Of a DNA stretch of 64,000 bases, positions 9,990 to 22,307 are shown piece after piece. Under the pieces are notes generated by a model, which did not search any database, was not told where the DNA came from, and saw only the letters and a program-made list of their open reading frames with translations. Position 1 is the stretch's first letter. Each line of letters opens with the position of its first letter. This stretch comes from Microvelia longipes (taxonomy: Eukaryota; Arthropoda; Insecta; Hemiptera; Veliidae), in NCBI GenBank assembly GCA_018340805.1, contig JACMZG010001914.1, forward strand, positions 2,170,058-2,234,057, written 5' to 3'. Made by a program: the position numbers and the translations under genes.

Positions 9990-10932
9990 GGCAGTCAAGC
10001 GTATTGTATTTGGTTAATTTTTTTTAAGATATGAAGTCCGGTCCAGTGTAATCATATTTGTTTCTGTATTTTGAACTACATGAATTCCGAGGTAGTTGGA
10101 GATCGAACCGAGGTCTCTAACGTTGTATGACGAAGCAATCTTCTGTTTAAGATCTTCCACAAGTTTTAGAGAGGAGCCTGCTATAGCCAGATCATCCACG
10201 TACAGCAGTAAATAGATTACACCATCTTTAATCTTCTTAAAATACAGACAGGTGTCCGCTTTAGACTTATTGAAGTGTAGACTTGTCATAAGTTTATCAA
10301 AGGTCTTATTCCATATCTTTGGAGATTTTTTAAGGCCATAAATCGATTTTTTAACTTTAAAACACAATTTTCAGGTATTTTTAAATCCATAGGTGGTTTT
10401 ATAAATACTTTATCCTCAATAGGTTCATTTAAAAAAGCGGCACAAACGTCCATTTGATGTACGATTAAATTTTGATGACTTGCTATAGACAAAAGAATCC
10501 GGAGAGTTTGCAATTTTGCTACCGGGAAATAAATCTCAGACATATCAAAAATATCTTCCTGAAAGCACCCTCTTGCTACAATACGTGCTTTGTAATATGT
10601 CTTATCATCAGCGACTTTCTGTCTGAAAACCCAACGAGTGTCAATTAAATCCTTTGCTGTTGGTTTTTGGACAATTTCCCAGACATCATTATCGTACAAG
10701 TTTTTTATTTCATTATTTATAGCAACTAGCCACTCACCAGCACAGGAGCTCTGCATAGCTTCCTTATAGATAGAAGGAGTGCTTTCATCGTGATATGCAA
10801 ATCAGGATCAAGTGAGGAATCGTCAAGTTGAACAGATGAAACATCAGATGTCATACTCGTATCTGGAAGTTTTTCGACATAATACTGTAAATAATTTGGT
10901 GTCTTGATATTTTTTCTTTCTGGTAGTTTCAA
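9990..10932 (-). pseudogene. Copia pol: reverse transcriptase (RVT_2)
   Basis: The frame 10286-10756 carries the RVT_2 start (DTRWVFRQK, KARIVARG) and the first catalytic Asp in QMDVCAAFLNE. The frame 10014-10367 carries KSIYGLKKSPKIW and the YVDD active site. They overlap at 10286-10367, so a frameshift disrupts the domain near 10340. The linker region runs up to 10932. Confidence 0.92.
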
Positions 10933-10956
10933 AGATAGAAGTTTTAGAAGATTTTT

Positions 10957-11240
10957 TTAATTCTTTAATATTATTTTTATTATCATTTTCTGATAAAGGA
11001 TTATCATCTGACTGTGTAGTTTCATTACGATTTTCAAAAGAGTTATCTTTTTTTCAGATGGGTTATTATCTTCTGATTCAGATGAATTTTCTTCTTCCGA
11101 TTCAGACAGAGCTGTTTTATCATTTTTATAACTGAATTGTATTAATAAAGATCCACAAGAGCTATATTCATCATCGCACATAGTTGACGGAGTAAAAATA
11201 ACATCTCTAGAGGTTTCTATTTTTTTGTTGTCATTAAAAT
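10957..11240 (-). pseudogene. Copia pol: acidic linker between integrase and reverse transcriptase
   Basis: The 74-residue frame 10957-11181 is rich in Ser, Glu and Asn (SESEEENSSESEDNNPSEK), as in the low-complexity linker of Copia polyproteins. No catalytic motif is present. Confidence 0.6.
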
Positions 11241-11253
11241 ATATTCTATAACC

Positions 11254-11319
11254 CAGTGGTTCCCAACCTTTTATACTTGGGACCCCTAAAATATTTTGAA
11301 ATACTTCCCGAACCCCTTG

Positions 11320-11378
<59 letters not shown>

Positions 11379-11527
11379 TTATTAAATTTGTTGAAGTAAC
11401 ACACACAAAAGAAAAAAATCTATTTTTTTTACTTTTACAATATAGTTTGTAAAATTGCTCCCGGGACCCCCTAAAAACTCATTTGGGACCCCCAAGGGGT
11501 CTCAAGACCCCTGGTTGGGAACCACTG
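11254..11527. mobile_element. hAT-type MITE with 8-bp target duplication
   Basis: Terminal inverted repeats CAGTGGTTCCCAACC and GGTTGGGAACCACTG bound a 274-bp element. The target duplication CTATAACC lies at 11246-11253 and 11528-11535. The centre holds a (TA)n tract (11322-11380). No transposase is encoded. It interrupts the Copia pol region. Confidence 0.95.
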
Positions 11528-11539
11528 CTATAACCTTTC

Positions 11540-12520
11540 GAATTGTCTTCATAACCCATAAAAAGACCTTTTCATCCCATTTTCTCTTTTTTTGTTTGGG
11601 TATATGGGCGTAGACACTAGCACCAAAACATTGTAAAAAAATTCAAATCAGAGAAAGGTTTTTTGAACAACAATCCATAAGGGGTTTTACCTCTTATTTT
11701 AGTTGGACCAGTCCGGTTAAACAAAAATACTGCCGAATTTACAGCTCCAGCCCAGAAGCGTTTTGGTAAATTGGCAGCTGATAACATTGTCCGCTTTGAC
11801 TCTACAACAATTCTCATATCCCGTTCAATTCGCCCTGACTGTTGTGCTGAGTAATGAACACTTGTTTGGTGAGTTATACCACGGCTTTCTAGGATTTTTT
11901 TTCATACCTTTATTAGTAAACTCTAGTCCATTGTCTGTTCTGAGTGTTTTAACACGTTTTTTAGAAACATTTTCAAAATAATTAAAAAAATGTTAAAGTG
12001 TTCCGCAACTTCCCATTTACCTTTTAAAAAATATGCTTTACGGAAATTAGAGTAGTCATCTCTTAAAAGAAAAAAAATATCTTGATCCCCCTATAGATTT
12101 GGTCTCCATTGGGCCACAAAGATCTGCAAAGATAAGTTCACCGATTTCACCAGCGTGACTTTCACTCCTTCTAAATGGAGATCGGTGAGCTTTTCCTTCG
12201 GCACAGGCTTCACAAAAAAATCCTCCGGGATGTTAGCTTTCAAGCCATTATATTTAAGCACGCTGCTCACTTGATATTTATTTATTAACATGCAAATCAG
12301 TAAAAGTAGTGCATACATTTGCTACAGATTGTTTAGCTCTAAAAACATTTTGAACAGCCCTCCACATCGTGCACCAGAAGCACAAATAGTACTATCGTCC
12401 TCATTTATCAACTTGCAATATTTGCTATTTGAAATAAATTTCAGTCCTTCATCTAATGCAGTAGATAAAGAAAAAAAGATTGGTCTTAAGTTCAGGTACA
12501 TATAACACATCAAGTAAAGT
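11540..12520 (-). pseudogene. Copia pol: GAG-pre-integrase and integrase core
   Basis: Several minus-strand frames together cover this part. A CEACAEGKAHRSPF zinc-binding end and IFADLCGPME, with the first catalytic Asp, lie around 12090-12240. A DNGLEF-like second Asp lies near 11930. The C-terminal part, NLPKRFWAGAVNSAVFLFNR, is at 11617-11817. Frameshifts near 12110, 12030 and 11830 show decay. Confidence 0.8.
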
Positions 12521-12534
12521 TTTGTGACTAAGAC

Positions 12535-13493
12535 TCACCGTCGTGAGTCACACAGATTCATTAATGTGATTAATGTGACCAAGGCTGATATTGTAGATCC
12601 GTCACCAATAATGATTTTGCGAGGATTGTCAAGAGGCTTAAGCTGAGTAAACAAAGATTTATTGCACATATGCTCAGTACAAGCACTGTATATGTACCAG
12701 CTTTCACTATTCAACGTACTTGAAGCAACAAAGGCTTGAATTTTATTTTTTCCGTTTCTTTTGTTACGTTTTTTACCTACTTTATTTTTGTAACATCTTT
12801 TGGCACTGCGTCCAACTTTTCCACAGAAAGTACAAGGTTTTTTTGAAACATTTTGTGAAATCATGACCGCTCAGAGAACAGAAGTCACATTTCTTGGCGT
12901 CCTTGGTAAAAAAAAGGCTGAAGTTGAAGCAATTTCTGAACTTTCCAGCCTCTTTTCTTCATCTTTTCTTCAATTTGAAGCCTTGTGAAGAGACTTGCCA
13001 AGGTTCTGTCCTCCTTTTTAGCGCTTTCCCATGCGCTTCTAAAATATTTGTATGGCTCGGTCAAGGCCATCAAAATTTTTGTCATTTTTAAACTATCACT
13101 CAAGATTCATTCCAGCAAGATTCATTTTGTAGCTGATGTCTTCTATTTTTGAGAACAGGTCTGCAACGGATCCGTCCAATGTAAGGTTGAAAAATTGAAG
13201 TTGCAAATGTGCAAGTCTATATCGTTTGAAGGCTTATAAATTGACTTCAATTTGCTCCACACTTCTGCAGCCGTCTTGCAGGACAAAATATGATGAAGTG
13301 GAGCTTGACTCATACGTGAAACAATAATTTTCTGAGCCTTGTGTTCTTTATCATCCGTTGTTTTTCAGAAGTACCGGTTGGCTACGAAATCGTAGAGTCC
13401 GGAAGCACGAAGCGACACTGTAATAGCGAACTTCCACACGTCCCAGTTTGATTCACCGGCAAGTTTTATTACGTGAACGATTTTATCTTCCAT
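12535..13493 (-). pseudogene. Copia gag and protease region
   Basis: The gag start codon reads on the minus strand at 13493-13491, giving MEDKIVHVIKLAGESNWDVW, a typical Copia gag start. A stop at about 13372 and further frame changes follow. The zinc knuckle CTFCGKVGRSAKRC has Arg where the CCHC His should be. The protease motif reads WYIYSACTEHM, with Tyr in place of the catalytic Asp. Both changes predict loss of function. Confidence 0.88.
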
Positions 13494-13634
13494 TTTTACG
13501 AAAGTATTAAAACAACGTTTAAAAACAATATAAAGCGTTAATAAAGCGTAAATTGAGGTTAAGAAACACCGTACAGGTTAGGGTTAAAAAAAACGTACTT
13601 AAATAGTTTAACAAGTAACAAATATTTGCTAACA

Positions 13635-13655
13635 CGCGGTACTGGGCCCATAACC
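13635..13655 (-). other. Copia primer-binding site (internal tRNA-iMet half)
   Basis: Read on the minus strand directly after the 5' LTR, GGTTATGGGCCCAG is complementary to the anticodon-loop region of initiator tRNA-Met. Copia elements prime from a cleaved half of that tRNA. Confidence 0.85.
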
Positions 13656-14802
13656 TGTTAAATTTAAAAGCGTACAACGGAGTATTAATGTTCCGGCCTT
13701 ATTGTGGCCTGCACATATTTATTTTATGTTATAGTAATGCCTCACCTTAATTAATATTATGCACCCCTATTAGGGTTAGTTAGCTTTTATATGAATTACG
13801 CCTTAAATGAATTTGTTAGTTTAGACCCGCGCTACATTTGGGTGTTGATTGTTTAGTATCTCGATTTACTACTCTACCTCTAGAATCGAATGCTGCATCT
13901 TTCTGATCACTTTTAAGTCAAAGCTATGATGTCTTACAAGAGTTCATCTGGAAGCATAAACTTCACCCTCAAGCATTTTTACAAATATTTTACCCCTTTT
14001 ATAGGACCCTGAGCGCTCTACGTTTAACCTACTCCAAAGTTGGTAACACTGTCAAAAGGGCAGTTAAACTTCCAAATCTGCGAGATGTATTGTGTGTGTG
14101 ATGATAAGCCAACCAGCAAAGTGTGGACGCCTTAAGTTTTTATTAAGTTATTTAACATCATCTTGAGGCCTTTCATCTCCATATACAGTTATTTTATATC
14201 CTACGTAGCCGGCAAGACGGTATAAACTTCGTCCTATGTTTAGGGAGCCATCAGGGACTTAAAATTCACCGTCTCAAGTACAGCTAAGTACCCTCAGCTA
14301 ACGACTTCTCTAAAGTCATATTATTTCGCCTTTCGATATTTATGCTAGGCCAATAGGCTGAGGTCCCCAGTTAGGGGACCTCAGCTTCATCTAAGTTATT
14401 TGATGTAGTATATTTCATTATTAATATCAGGTACCTTTTGAATCACACTTATTACAATCTTGCGAGCTTATTTAAGCATTATTTTAAGCATACGTACTAT
14501 TGTAAAGGCGTGCATAATTATATGTATTCACTTTATTATGGTTTATCTTTATTTAACCCCTCTAGGCTAAGCTATCTATCGACATATATCGCTAAGAAAT
14601 ACAGTCCTCATTCAGTCTTCATTATCCATTTCATAAGTTTGGTGAGCCGGTGCACTTATTGCAAGTCACTCTCACGGCTTAACAATTAACTTACTTTAAG
14701 TGATAAAATAAGCATTGTTCATGAAGCTTCAAGAAATTCCTAGAGAACCCTCTTCCTTTTTGAACTTAAGATGGCGGACAATATTTAAACAGATTTTCAA
14801 CA
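13656..14802 (-). repeat. Copia 5' LTR, interrupted by a solo LTR
   Basis: The parts 13656-13688 and 14690-14802 match the 194-bp LTR at 8907-9100 and are separated by a 996-bp insertion. Confidence 0.9.
13689..14684. mobile_element. Solo LTR (996 bp) inside the Copia LTR
   Basis: It begins TGTTCCGGCC and ends CGGCTTAACA, giving a TGTT...AACA terminal pair. The 5-bp duplication ATTAA sits at 13684-13688 and 14685-14689. No coding sequence. Length and TSD fit an LTR retrotransposon reduced by LTR-LTR recombination. Superfamily not assigned. Confidence 0.88.
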
Positions 14803-15840
14803 TGTATTATTAATTACAGCCCCGGTTTATAGTAAAACGATAAAAAAAGTATCCCGGACTAGATTTGAACATTGAAATTTCATATTTCCAAGCAAATGTC
14901 TTACAGATTGCGCCACATTACAATTAATAACACATTAAACTGAATAACTTTAAGTTTTACTTAAGTTAATTCGATACTTACTTATTTAATTTATTAACTT
15001 ATTTATTTTACTTGTTACTTATTTTAATTTATTTAAATAAAATGATTTTATTGATATTACTTTGAATAAGTAATAAACTAATAATAAATAAATTACATTA
15101 AGTTTCAAACCCTCCTCGAGCCATTTTGGCTCAGTCCGCCACTGAACGTAAGCAATGAAAGTCCGCGGATACATTCTTTTTTCGAATTTTCGAAATTTTT
15201 AAAATTATTATTGTCGGATAATGACGTCAGGAAATGCGCAAAACCTTTAAAGATAACTGACTAAGCTTAAAGATAAGTAACTAAGCTTTAAACTAGTGCA
15301 TTTAATAGTGCGTACTTCTAATTTTAGAGGCATAGTTTTGTATAACTAACTGGATAATTATGCGCATTTCCTTTGGAAAATACAGTCAAAATGAGTTACG
15401 AGCAGTGCTTGACAATTGAGTAACTGCTTAGGTTTTAAAGCATGAACCGGATGCTTAAGCAAGAAATGCTTAAGGTTCCTTAAAACCTGTGTATAAGATC
15501 AGTGAACTGTTTAGTAAAACTTATTATTTAAATTAAAAACAGAAATCTTTGTATTTTACAAAAAAAAAATATTCTGATGTTTAATTGTTAAATGATTAGT
15601 CTTTAGTTATTGTTATAATTCTACTCAGCTATTTGTTTGTACTATCTTTTTTTTGTCCAGTTAATTAATTTGTTGCCACTATCGCTTGTACTAGTTTTAA
15701 TTATGCCAGTTAAAACTTTTATATAAGTACATTAACTAAAATTTAATTTTTTAATATAATGCTATGACGATTTGCAATTGTAAAAAAAATACTTATACGC
15801 AAATAAAATTATTTATTTATTATTTATTTATTTAATGGGT
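14803..15840. other. Unassigned AT-rich spacer
   Basis: No recognisable coding or repeat structure beyond runs of TTATTTA. Confidence 0.5.
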
Positions 15841-16115
15841 TGTTAAGCACGGAAACACGCATTCTAAATTAAATTCGCCCGACAGCGGACCACCTCGCCG
15901 GAATTTTTCATGTAGTAGCTGTAAACTTGTATAATGTAAAAAACTATATAAAAAGTTCACTCACTAACGTCACTCATGTATAAAAAGTTCACTCACTAAC
16001 GTCACTCATATATAAAAAGTTCACTCACTAACGTCACTCATATTCCAACCAGGATTGTTGTTAAGCACGGAAACACGCATCCAAAGGAAATTCGCCCGAC
16101 ATGCGGACCACCATT
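15841..16115. repeat. Three 32-bp tandem units between two ~60-bp direct repeats
   Basis: The unit TATAAAAAGTTCACTCACTA plus ACGTCACTCAT occurs three times at 15946-16041. On both sides lies the block TTGTTAAGCACGGAAACACG ... TTCGCCCGACA.GCGGACCACC (15839-15894 and 16058-16112). Confidence 0.85.
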
Positions 16116-16157
16116 TTTTTTATTTAAGTTTGTTAACACCATTAAAAAAAAAGTATA

Positions 16158-16186
16158 AGGGTTTCGAAGATTATCTTCGAAACCCT
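16158..16186. repeat. Perfect hairpin, 14-bp arms and 1-nt loop
   Basis: AGGGTTTCGAAGAT at 16158-16171 pairs with ATCTTCGAAACCCT. No poly-U run follows, so it is not called a terminator. Confidence 0.85.
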
Positions 16187-16337
16187 AATAAAAATATGAT
16201 AAATCTTAGTTTGAAAACTCATTGGAGCTTTTATCAAAAATTACTTTTTTCAAAATTTTTTTTGTCATTTACACGTATTGTTAATTTCTTCCGGGGACAC
16301 CCTGTATATGCATATCTTAGGAGAAATATAGTTAAAA

Positions 16338-16640
16338 ATGTTGGGTACGGGGTACCCACTTTTCCTCGTCTCATCGTATTCGGTACGCTCATACTGCAAC
16401 ACGTCTTTGGACTCGCATTGTCGTCAGATGTTAAATATATTGGTTTCATTTCCAGCGGTCATCCATCCAGGCACTGAACACGCTCGATGCTGCTTAACCT
16501 TCATGACCCAACATAAATTATAGATGTACTTGTCGCATTGAAACAAAACTGTGTAACGGTGTATTTATTTATTGCGTGAAGGTATACTACTGTACTGATT
16601 TTTAACTTCATGCGATTATTTTCCGGTTTTATAAAATATT
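16338..16640. repeat. Dispersed repeat family E, copy 1
   Basis: Shared ordered words with 32016-32360 and 59082-59430: TTTTCCTC, GGACTCGC, AACACG.TCGATGCTGCTTAA, CATGA.CCAACA, GAAACAAAACT. The copies carry variants of TCGCTTCGCTCG. No coding content was recognised. Confidence 0.75.
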
Positions 16641-19600
16641 TAAAAAACCTATACAAATCATAACGCTAAAAATGAAAAAAAGAATTGCATTCCTTTAGCA
16701 ATAAAACTACCTGTTATTAAAATAAAATATTTTTATGGGCCCAAATCTTCAAGGTCAAGAGTCCAAATACGATTACGGATAAAAATTATTTATGATTTTA
16801 TTATAAATAACTAGCGGATAAAATATATCAGCCAGATCACCCAGATATAGTGAAATTTCAGACAAAAGTATGCAAATGAGTCATTTAACTTAATTACAGA
16901 GCCTTTTGAGGTACTATATTCTTGTTATATAAAATATTAAACTAATTATAAATAATATTATTAAGGAAAGATAGAAAGTTGCACCTCTGAACTAATCCTC
17001 CACCTTATTATGATATTTTGATCAATTTTCAATTGAAATTAGACACTTTAGGTTATGTGGAACTCTTATGGCCTATCTTAACTCTTATGGCCTAAAGCTA
17101 AGAAATCGTACAATAAGAATAGTACAGGTTTAACAATTCTCTTTAATATCTTAAGAGGAAAAAAATAAAGCCTAGAAAACCTCATAATAGGATAAAATCA
17201 TAAGCATTTTAATTGTAATTTTAATCATTAATAAAAGTTAATACTAATAGCATAGCTCACCTGAGCGCATGCAATACAAAGTAAAACATGTAAGAAATTA
17301 ATTAAAAAAAGGCCAAGTGGAACTAGCAGGCTAGCCTTGCATGACAGATGAGGTTTGGCATAATTAACTTTCTATTAACTCAATACACCAAGGAGAGTAT
17401 TATACTTGAAACAAGAATGTATAATCAACATTCTGCACTAATGTCAAATTTAATGATTAGTTTAAAAAAGTATAACTAGGGATTGTCACAACTTCACTGG
17501 ATTTGTTAAGAGGATTTTTTTTCGGTGTCGTATAATTTTCAAAATTTTTCTTTGTTGAAAAAAAAGCTTCCTGAACAAGCTTTTTTGATACATATATGCT
17601 AAGTTATTGTTAAAAGTTTAAATTTGATAAACATGCATTTTAGTATTTTCTTTTGAACGATTAAATATTGCTTTTACGGTAGCTCGAGCTACAAGCTCAT
17701 GCTTCGGTTTTATAGTAGCTTGATTTAATCTTAGCATTAGATTTGTGAGTTTCATCCTAAAACATATCTCTTACTATAATTTATAAAGTTTTCACTTTGC
17801 AAAATTATTGAATATTAAAATACATCACAGTATTGTCTAAGAAGCAAACTCTTGTTTCGCGAAAAAATTGTTTAAATTCTTTCTAACGTCCCATTTATTG
17901 CCTAAAATCAAATTAGCATTTCAGGGGAAGCAAATACCAATACTAATAATAAATATTTTCAATCTTAATATTTCATATGAGACGTAAAAAACCATAAATA
18001 ATACCTTTTTTAAAGCCCTTTGATAAAAAAATTTATGATCAGATGTTTTATTTACACTTTAACATGACCACTGATTTTTCTTTTATTTTATTGGCATCAA
18101 CAAACAGCATTTCTAACTCTATATAGCTTTGGAAACATTTCCAAAATTAGTTACAAACAATTTTTTTTCTTCCATTAATAAAAATGGAACGTGAAAAATA
18201 ATGTCAAAGAGGAAAATTCATTTTTTTATCTTGAGCTTAGAGAAAAACCCATTTGTGTGTTTTTCAATTTTTGATTTTATGTTATATCAAACGTTCTTTC
18301 CTTTGATGATTGTGTTAAAAATAAAGATGGAGGAAATTAAATGATATGTGAAATAAGAAAAAAAGTTAGTTAAGAAAAAGACAAATCTTTTTTTGGCTTT
18401 ATCTTTTTTAAACTTTTTTTTAATTTACCTTTTTTTTTCAAATGGCTATTAACAACACTACTCACACATATGTAAACTCTTTTATGGTTTGGTATAAAAA
18501 TAATTTATATAAGATGCTATAATCAAGAAATATTGACAGAAAAAAGAAGAGAATACCCCCTGTGAAGTTAGGGACAGGTGGCAACACTGATCTACGTCTT
18601 TCATATCTACCTTTTGGTCTATTAATCATTTTTTTATTTATTTTCTTTTTTAAAAGAAAATGACAATTTATGTTTTATTTTATGTTGTTTGGATGGAAAA
18701 CACATTTAAATAAAGTTTCTATAAATGAGATGAAAACTGGACAAAATAGATTTACTAATCTATATTTAGATTGAATTAAAGACATAGTGTAGATCGTTTT
18801 TAATTTTATCTAATTATCCATGCGTGAAATTATTGAAATATTCAGTAATTTTTGTTGAATGGCCTACTAATTGTAAGGAAAATTAGTGTTTTACATGAAA
18901 GAGTATAGAAACAGGTATTTGTCCAGCCTAAAGTAATATATAAACCAAGTAGGGAAACAAACACGATTTCTGTCAGACCTGGCATGTAGTTCACATTTTG
19001 TCCACCAGGGAGTTGGCTCAAACTGTCCTATGGGCTCGGCCATAGTAGTAATATAAACAAACTATTTATGGTACTCAAAATTTTTGTTTTTATTGCATTT
19101 ATTAGTACAATTTAGTATAAAATGATAATAATTTGTGTTAGAAATACGTTTTGTCACATCCAATAGAGGTTTAAGTACGAATCTTTAAATACTAGGTTTT
19201 TTAATTACTTAAAACAAGCGGCTAATTAAACTTTTTTTCGAGTGCACTACTTAACTTAGTACATTTTTGAGAGTGATATTTGTTTTTTCCCTTTCAAATA
19301 TTAATTTTAATTAGTAATTTTACAACTTTAACTGAAGATTTTTAAATGTAATAAAAGCAATCGTGATTTTAAGTTATATTTAAGGCAATACATTGTCGTC
19401 TGGATGCTCTTCAAAATTTTAATAATAACATGTACTTTACCTTTTCTATATTTTCTCTTTTTCTTTAACTTATTTATTTTAAAAATTATTTTACAGAATT
19501 TAATGCAAAATCATTAAACTATTACGTACATATTAAAGTAAGGAAGCACGATTAAAATTAAAACTCACCTAATGTTATCAGGGTTGCCAATAAACCTAAG

Positions 19601-19969
19601 TAAAAAACGTAAATCCTAAGAGGCGCATGCGCAGTTATTCCAATTTTAGCTATTTTTCAATGTTTGTGACAGCAATCAGCTGATCACGCAGGTCTGAATT
19701 TTTTACACAGGTTAGTAAGAAGTTTTTCTACTTGGTTTATAGATTACTTTAGTCCAGCCATTGTCCAGAAGCCAACGTGAAAAACGTTACATTTTTTAAA
19801 CTATTTAAAAGCATAGAAACATTATTACTAGACAGGTCCTATTGGTTGAATTTTAAAATATCGAACAAATAACCTGACTATCTATGTAATCAAATAAACA
19901 AAACAAAGTTATTATTATACGTATAGTAACTTGTATAAATACAAATCAAAAACAAAAAAAATGTGTGGG
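16641..19969. other. Unassigned AT-rich spacer
   Basis: 3.3 kb without a recognised gene or element. Small points are a GCATGCGCAGTTATTCC word near 19625 and repeated GGCAACACTG words near 18572. Confidence 0.5.
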
Positions 19970-20910
19970 AATTAAAAATAATTGTTATATTTAAACCTTA
20001 AATCACTCTTCGAGGAGGTTTTAATGAGGTTACACAGAGCACCTGAGGGCCCCAAAATCATAGAGATATATACTGTAGAGGGAGCATAGCCTATCTCAAT
20101 ACATTGAGAGGCCTGAAACATCATTTTGGGGTTTTCAAGGGCTCTGTGTACCCTTAATAAAACCTTCTTCAAGCATAACAAAAGGTTATAATAAATCAAT
20201 TGATTTCGGCTTCACACACATTGATTGTGCTTTGATTTGTATTTTTAACGTTCTACTATATAAGTGATTGTAATGTTGTACTGATAGTGATAGTGGTATG
20301 GGGGGGAGTGGTAGTAACTACCAGGCAAGTAGGCCATGTTGTTGGGCCCTTTTTGCCAGCTCCCTAATATAGTGTTCTACTCCTTTTAATTTCAAGTGGT
20401 AGGTATATTTCATCTAATCTAGACAGAAGAGCCGTGAATTTTTATGGTTCCTCTTATGCTTTTTCAAGCAACTATACATACTTTCACTGACTCTTATAGT
20501 CTAGTAAAATCTGGGAACAACACGTGCTCTCACTGTTAAACAAACCTCCACACACTTTGAACTACAAGGCAGAAACAGTATTATATTATAATGAATCTAC
20601 AATGAGGGTCCTAAACTTTGCCTATACCCAGTTTCATTTAGGGTAAGGGATCTTTAACGAGTACCTGACAACGTACAGGCTCGAAACCACCAGCTTTACA
20701 TCCCTTCTGAAAGACGTGGTACGCTGAATTTTTATCCCTCTCATAAAAATCCTAGAGGATCGTCCTGGGATTGAACCCATGAAGTCCATTCATTCTGTGT
20801 ATTGGCCGCGTACCTTAACCTCTACACCACGGGTGACTCCAATGTTGTACTGATTATTTGATTATATTTTTAGGGAAGGTAGTCAGGTTACTTTCTCATT
20901 GTTTTAAAAT
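19970..20910. repeat. Dispersed repeat family D, interrupted by a SINE
   Basis: The words CATAGCCTATCTCAATACAT, CTTGAAACAT/CCTGAAACAT, GGTTATAATAAA.CAAT and AGTTACTTT match in order a second copy at about 45540-45830. A SINE (20286-20840) splits this copy. No coding sequence was recognised. Confidence 0.7.
20286..20840 (-). mobile_element. SINE family A, minus-strand full copy
   Basis: The target duplication AATGTTGTACTGAT flanks it at 20272-20285 and 20841-20854. The tRNA-like head on the right reads (minus strand) GGAGTCACCCGTGGTGTAGA with B-box GGTTCAATCCC. The left end is the (ACT)n-type tail after a C run. 555 bp. Confidence 0.95.
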
Positions 20911-21035
20911 GTAACCAATAAGGCCCAAAATATTTTAACATATTTTATGTTATTAAATTAATAACCATTTAAAGTTACTAAACAAGCCAATAATTTCACG
21001 CATGGATAAATAGATAAATTTAAAACTATCAACAA

Positions 21036-21240
21036 GGCAGGGTCGAATATCCACGGCCTTCTAGAACATTGGATCACCAACACACTCTTTTTATAACTTT
21101 TTTTTCAATATTTTCAGTAATTAGCCGGATTTGTGATAAATGAAGCCTATTTCCGTAATCTGCACGCTCTTTTGGTTAATCTCAAAGAGTATTTACATTC
21201 ACTCAACGATTTATTTTTAATCTAACTTGCTACAAATAAG
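21036..21240. repeat. Single arm of the foldback element seen at 29252-30008
   Basis: GGTCGAATATCCACGGCCTT, TTGGATCACCAACA, AGCCGGATTTGTGATAAATG and CAACGATTTATTTTTAATCT match the left arm of that element. The loop and second arm are absent. Confidence 0.9.
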
Positions 21241-22216
21241 TTACCTTTTTTCAGGTACGGTTCCCGGGCTATTTGTGAAAAATAAGAATTCTCAGGTTCA
21301 TGATGGTACATTAGTTGATACAGAAAACTATGTTCAAATTAAAAATTATACATATACAGCAACCTAGAAGAATCCGTAAAGATAAGAACTATTTTTTCTA
21401 ATATTTTTTGTTTCCATAACATTGGTTTACATAAAATAGTTATTACTTTTCGCATTGTTGCATTTTATGCAACAAATTTTTATGTTTTTTATGTTAAAAC
21501 AAAGACATACTTGTCGTGTAGTCACTAGTACAGAGAAAATATTTTTAAACGCCTTAATCCTGGAAGTTATGTTAACTTAGAACTGCACTAATGTAAAGCT
21601 AAATCCTGCAAAACAGAGACCTGTGGCTTCATAGAATAGTTTCTCAGTCTTCAGGTAGAAATTTTTATTTTCATGGCCTAGGCAAACAAAATATAAATTT
21701 AATCCAAAATACTACATCACTAAACTTGTTTGTCATATTTAATTTAGATCTATTAATCTAAATGAGAGATAAAGTTTCGTTCGCTACAAATACGTTCTTA
21801 GAAAAAACTCTAAAAATTAAGACATACTTTTAATCAGAATGTGCAGGAAGTATGAGAGGATATGTCTCATTACTGCATAAAATAAAATATTAACACGTCA
21901 ATAAACAATCGCGTCATTAATTGCTCGTCAATAAATAATTTTCCCTAGCTATAAAATACTACATTATTGCTATGTTACATAATCAACAATTCTTTCATCT
22001 AAGTATACCATGATCATTAAAATGTTATATCATTATGCATCAACATTTTTAAAGGGTAAGAAACAATTATGTTTATATTTAATTGTTATTAAACTAGTGT
22101 TTAAAACAGATGAATAGTCAAAATATTTAAAATAGATTGGTTAAATAAAATAGAAAAGCAAGCATATTGCGTTTTCCTTCCAAAACCGGATTCGCAACCT
22201 GGTCTGTGTCTTCGGA
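21241..22216. other. Unassigned AT-rich spacer
   Basis: Nothing recognised. Confidence 0.5.
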
Positions 22217-22229
22217 CACACACACACAC

Positions 22230-22304
<75 letters not shown>
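22217..22304. repeat. (CA)n(TA)n compound microsatellite
   Basis: A short CA run followed by about 36 TA units. Overlapping open frames here only encode Tyr-Ile repeats. Confidence 0.97.

Positions 22305-22307
<3 letters not shown>

Larger units (their letters stand above)
8907..14802 (-). mobile_element. Degenerate Copia-type LTR retrotransposon
   Basis: Two related LTRs (TG...CA) bound gag and pol remains read on the minus strand in Copia order: gag, protease, integrase, RVT_2 reverse transcriptase, RNase H. The polypurine tract and a Copia-type primer site sit at the correct LTR edges. Frameshifts, stops and a lost protease Asp show it is dead. A hAT MITE (11254-11527) and a solo LTR (13689-14684) inserted later. 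No matching target-site duplication was found (left flank AATCC, right flank TGTAT). Confidence 0.95.

Noticed and set aside
8902..14807. Target-site duplication of the Copia element
   Set aside because: Left flank AATCC and right flank TGTAT do not match; either is mutated or the flanks were rearranged.
16055..16477. 140-codon plus-strand frame
   Set aside because: It runs across tandem repeats, a perfect hairpin and a dispersed repeat, so it is chance.
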